Below are positions 4,277 to 5,645 of a stretch of 5,645 nucleotides of DNA, in pieces (the first letter of the stretch is position 1; every line of letters begins with the position of its first letter). The notes under the pieces are model-generated. The model was not told the origin of the DNA, searched no databases, and saw only the letters and a list, made by a program, of their open reading frames with translations. Location of the stretch: positions 1-5,645 of the forward strand of contig CALIVE010000058.1 in the NCBI GenBank assembly GCA_938048445.1. The letters run 5' to 3'. Both the position numbers and the translations under genes were made by a program. The stretch comes from Minisyncoccota bacterium. Lineage in GTDB: Bacteria > Patescibacteriota > Minisyncoccia > UBA6257 > HR35.

Positions 4277-5645
4277 GCTTTAATGGAATATTAAAACAAA
4301 AGATAAAAAATTGGCGAGAAGACGATTACAAATCTGATTATTCAACAATTGGAGAAATTTTCGAATTTAATTTTTTAGATTCAGAAAAACAGAATTTAAG
4401 ATATTTAAGAAAAGCGCAGTTTGAAGCACTGGAAACTTATTGGTATTTAAGGTTAATAGAAAACACTCCCCGTGTTTTTGATTTATATAAAAAATATTTT
4501 CGAGATAAAGCCTTATTAGATTCTTTAAATATAAAACTCACACCAGAAGATTTAGAAAAAATTGCTTTTTTAAATGGTGGAGGAGTAGAAACTGTGTTTA
4601 AGAAAATAGAAGAAGACAATAATTTCGTCAAAAAATATCATCTCGAGGGTCTACGGGAGTCATTATTTTTGCCTTATCCTAGTTATATCTTAGCTTTAGC
4701 AATGGGAGCAGGGAAGACAGTCTTGATCGGTTCTATTATTGCCACCGAATTTGCGATGGCACTTGAATATGCAGATGGTCCATTTGTGAAAAATGCTTTA
4801 GTTTTTGCTCCGGGCAAAACAATTTTAGGTGCCTTAAAAGAGATTTCCGATATTCCTTATGAAAAAATTTTACCTCCAAGGTTATATAAACGATTTATTA
4901 GTACTGTAAAAATTACTTATACCCGAGATGGAGAAAAAGATATCCCTATAATTAAAGGTAGTAGTTTTAATGTAATAGTTACTAATACAGAAAAAATTAG
5001 AATCCAAAAACAAAGTATCCCTAAAAATCTATTACAAGGTATTTTATTTAACAAAGAAAAAGAAGATGAAATTAAAGAAGCAGTTGCTAACCAGCGACTT
5101 CAAACCATTGCCTCTCTCCCAAATTTAGGTATTTTTTCAGATGAAGCCCATCATACCTATGGCCAAGCATTAGCCAAGGATTTAAAAAGAGTTAGACAAA
5201 CAGTTAATTATTTAGCGGAAAATACAAATGTTTTAGTAGTTGTCAATACCACCGGCACGCCTTATTTTAAAGGGCAAATTCTTAAAGATGTTGTTTATTG
5301 GTATGGATTATCTCAGGGGATTAAAGATGGTATATTAAAAGAAGTGCGTGGAAATATTGTGGCTTATCCGGAAGTTTCTAATGAAAAATTTTTAGAAGAT
5401 GTTGTTTCTGATTTTTTAAAAAATTATAAAGATGTAAAAATTTATGATGGCAGTCCAGCTAAATTAGCAATCTATTTTCCTCAAATCAAAGATTTGGAAT
5501 CAGTCAAACCAATTGTTGAGAGAACTGTTATTAAATATGGCTTAGACCCTTCGGTTGTGCTTGAAGTTCATAATGCGTCGCCCGATGACATAAAAGATTT
5601 ATTTGACAATAGAATAAATGATCCATCTCTTCCTTATCGCATCTT
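4273..5645 (+). CDS. Type III restriction Res-like DEAH helicase, 3' end outside the window
   Basis: 457 residues are visible and the frame is open at the window edge. A Q-tip-like element (LRYLRKAQFEAL, 42-53) is followed by Walker A AMGAGKT (143-149), Walker B DEAHH (290-294) and motif III TTGTP (326-330), giving a complete first RecA-like domain of superfamily 2. Next comes DVVYWYGLSQGIKDGILKE, a stretch typical of type III Res subunits and close relatives. Residues from about 395 begin the second RecA-like domain (KLAIYFPQIKDLESV, then VLEVHN). In type III systems Res uses ATP to translocate and, with Mod, cuts DNA through a C-terminal PD-(D/E)XK nuclease; that part would lie beyond the window, since Res is usually about 900-1000 residues. 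The ATG at 4273 is the first in frame after the terminator, with only a weak GGGA before it. A stand-alone helicase of another defence system cannot be excluded. Confidence 0.85.
   Translation, partial: MSFNGILKQKIKNWREDDYKSDYSTIGEIFEFNFLDSEKQNLRYLRKAQFEALETYWYLRLIENTPRVFDLYKKYFRDKALLDSLNIKLTPEDLEKIAFLNGGGVETVFKKIEEDNNFVKKYHLEGLRESLFLPYPSYILALAMGAGKTVLIGSIIATEFAMALEYADGPFVKNALVFAPGKTILGALKEISDIPYEKILPPRLYKRFISTVKITYTRDGEKDIPIIKGSSFNVIVTNTEKIRIQKQSIPKNLLQGILFNKEKEDEIKEAVANQRLQTIASLPNLGIFSDEAHHTYGQALAKDLKRVRQTVNYLAENTNVLVVVNTTGTPYFKGQILKDVVYWYGLSQGIKDGILKEVRGNIVAYPEVSNEKFLEDVVSDFLKNYKDVKIYDGSPAKLAIYFPQIKDLESVKPIVERTVIKYGLDPSVVLEVHNASPDDIKDLFDNRINDPSLPYRI

Overview
The window is very AT-rich and lysine/isoleucine-rich. 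It carries small, compact genes that all read on the + strand. The style (short N-terminally anchored 'hypothetical' proteins, almost no Shine-Dalgarno sequences, dispersed short repeats between genes) suggests a member of the Candidate Phyla Radiation (Patescibacteria, Parcubacteria-like). That is inference from style, because there is no phylogenetic marker gene here. TGA does not occur in frame in any of the long reading frames and glycine is written GGN, so nothing suggests the UGA=Gly code of Gracilibacteria/Absconditabacteria.

Layout. At 18-1010 and 1037-2110 there are two exported or membrane-anchored proteins of unknown function, 26 bp apart and probably one operon. The first ends in an eight-cysteine domain, the second in a nine-glycine tail. 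Positions 2111-2851 hold no intact gene: there are two copies of a short dispersed repeat, a gene-tail remnant, a weak terminator and several hairpins. At 2852-3502 lies a third anchored exported protein with a C-x6-C pair. At 3662-4069 there is a lysine-rich zinc-ribbon protein behind a near-consensus promoter whose predicted start point falls on the ATG. From 4273 to the window edge runs the N-terminal 457 residues of a type III restriction Res-like DEAH helicase.

The main structural feature is a 23-bp repeat (imperfect palindrome GGTGMCAGRCACC followed by GAAAAGTGG). Four copies lie in the same orientation at 2165, 2393, 3528 and 4091, with a degenerate inverted half copy at 2131. Every copy sits 3' of a gene and is followed directly by a short open stretch that ends in a stop and reads like the last 11-45 codons of a lost gene. 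This fits a REP-like or transposon-end sequence whose spread and recombination removed the 5' parts of genes. The last tail, followed by a good terminator, lies just upstream of the Res-like gene, where a type III Mod methyltransferase would often be found. A lost or displaced Mod is therefore a testable idea.

The genes do not form one recognisable pathway. The first half concerns the cell surface. The second half (zinc-ribbon protein plus Res-like helicase) may be part of a restriction or defence locus that continues beyond 5645.
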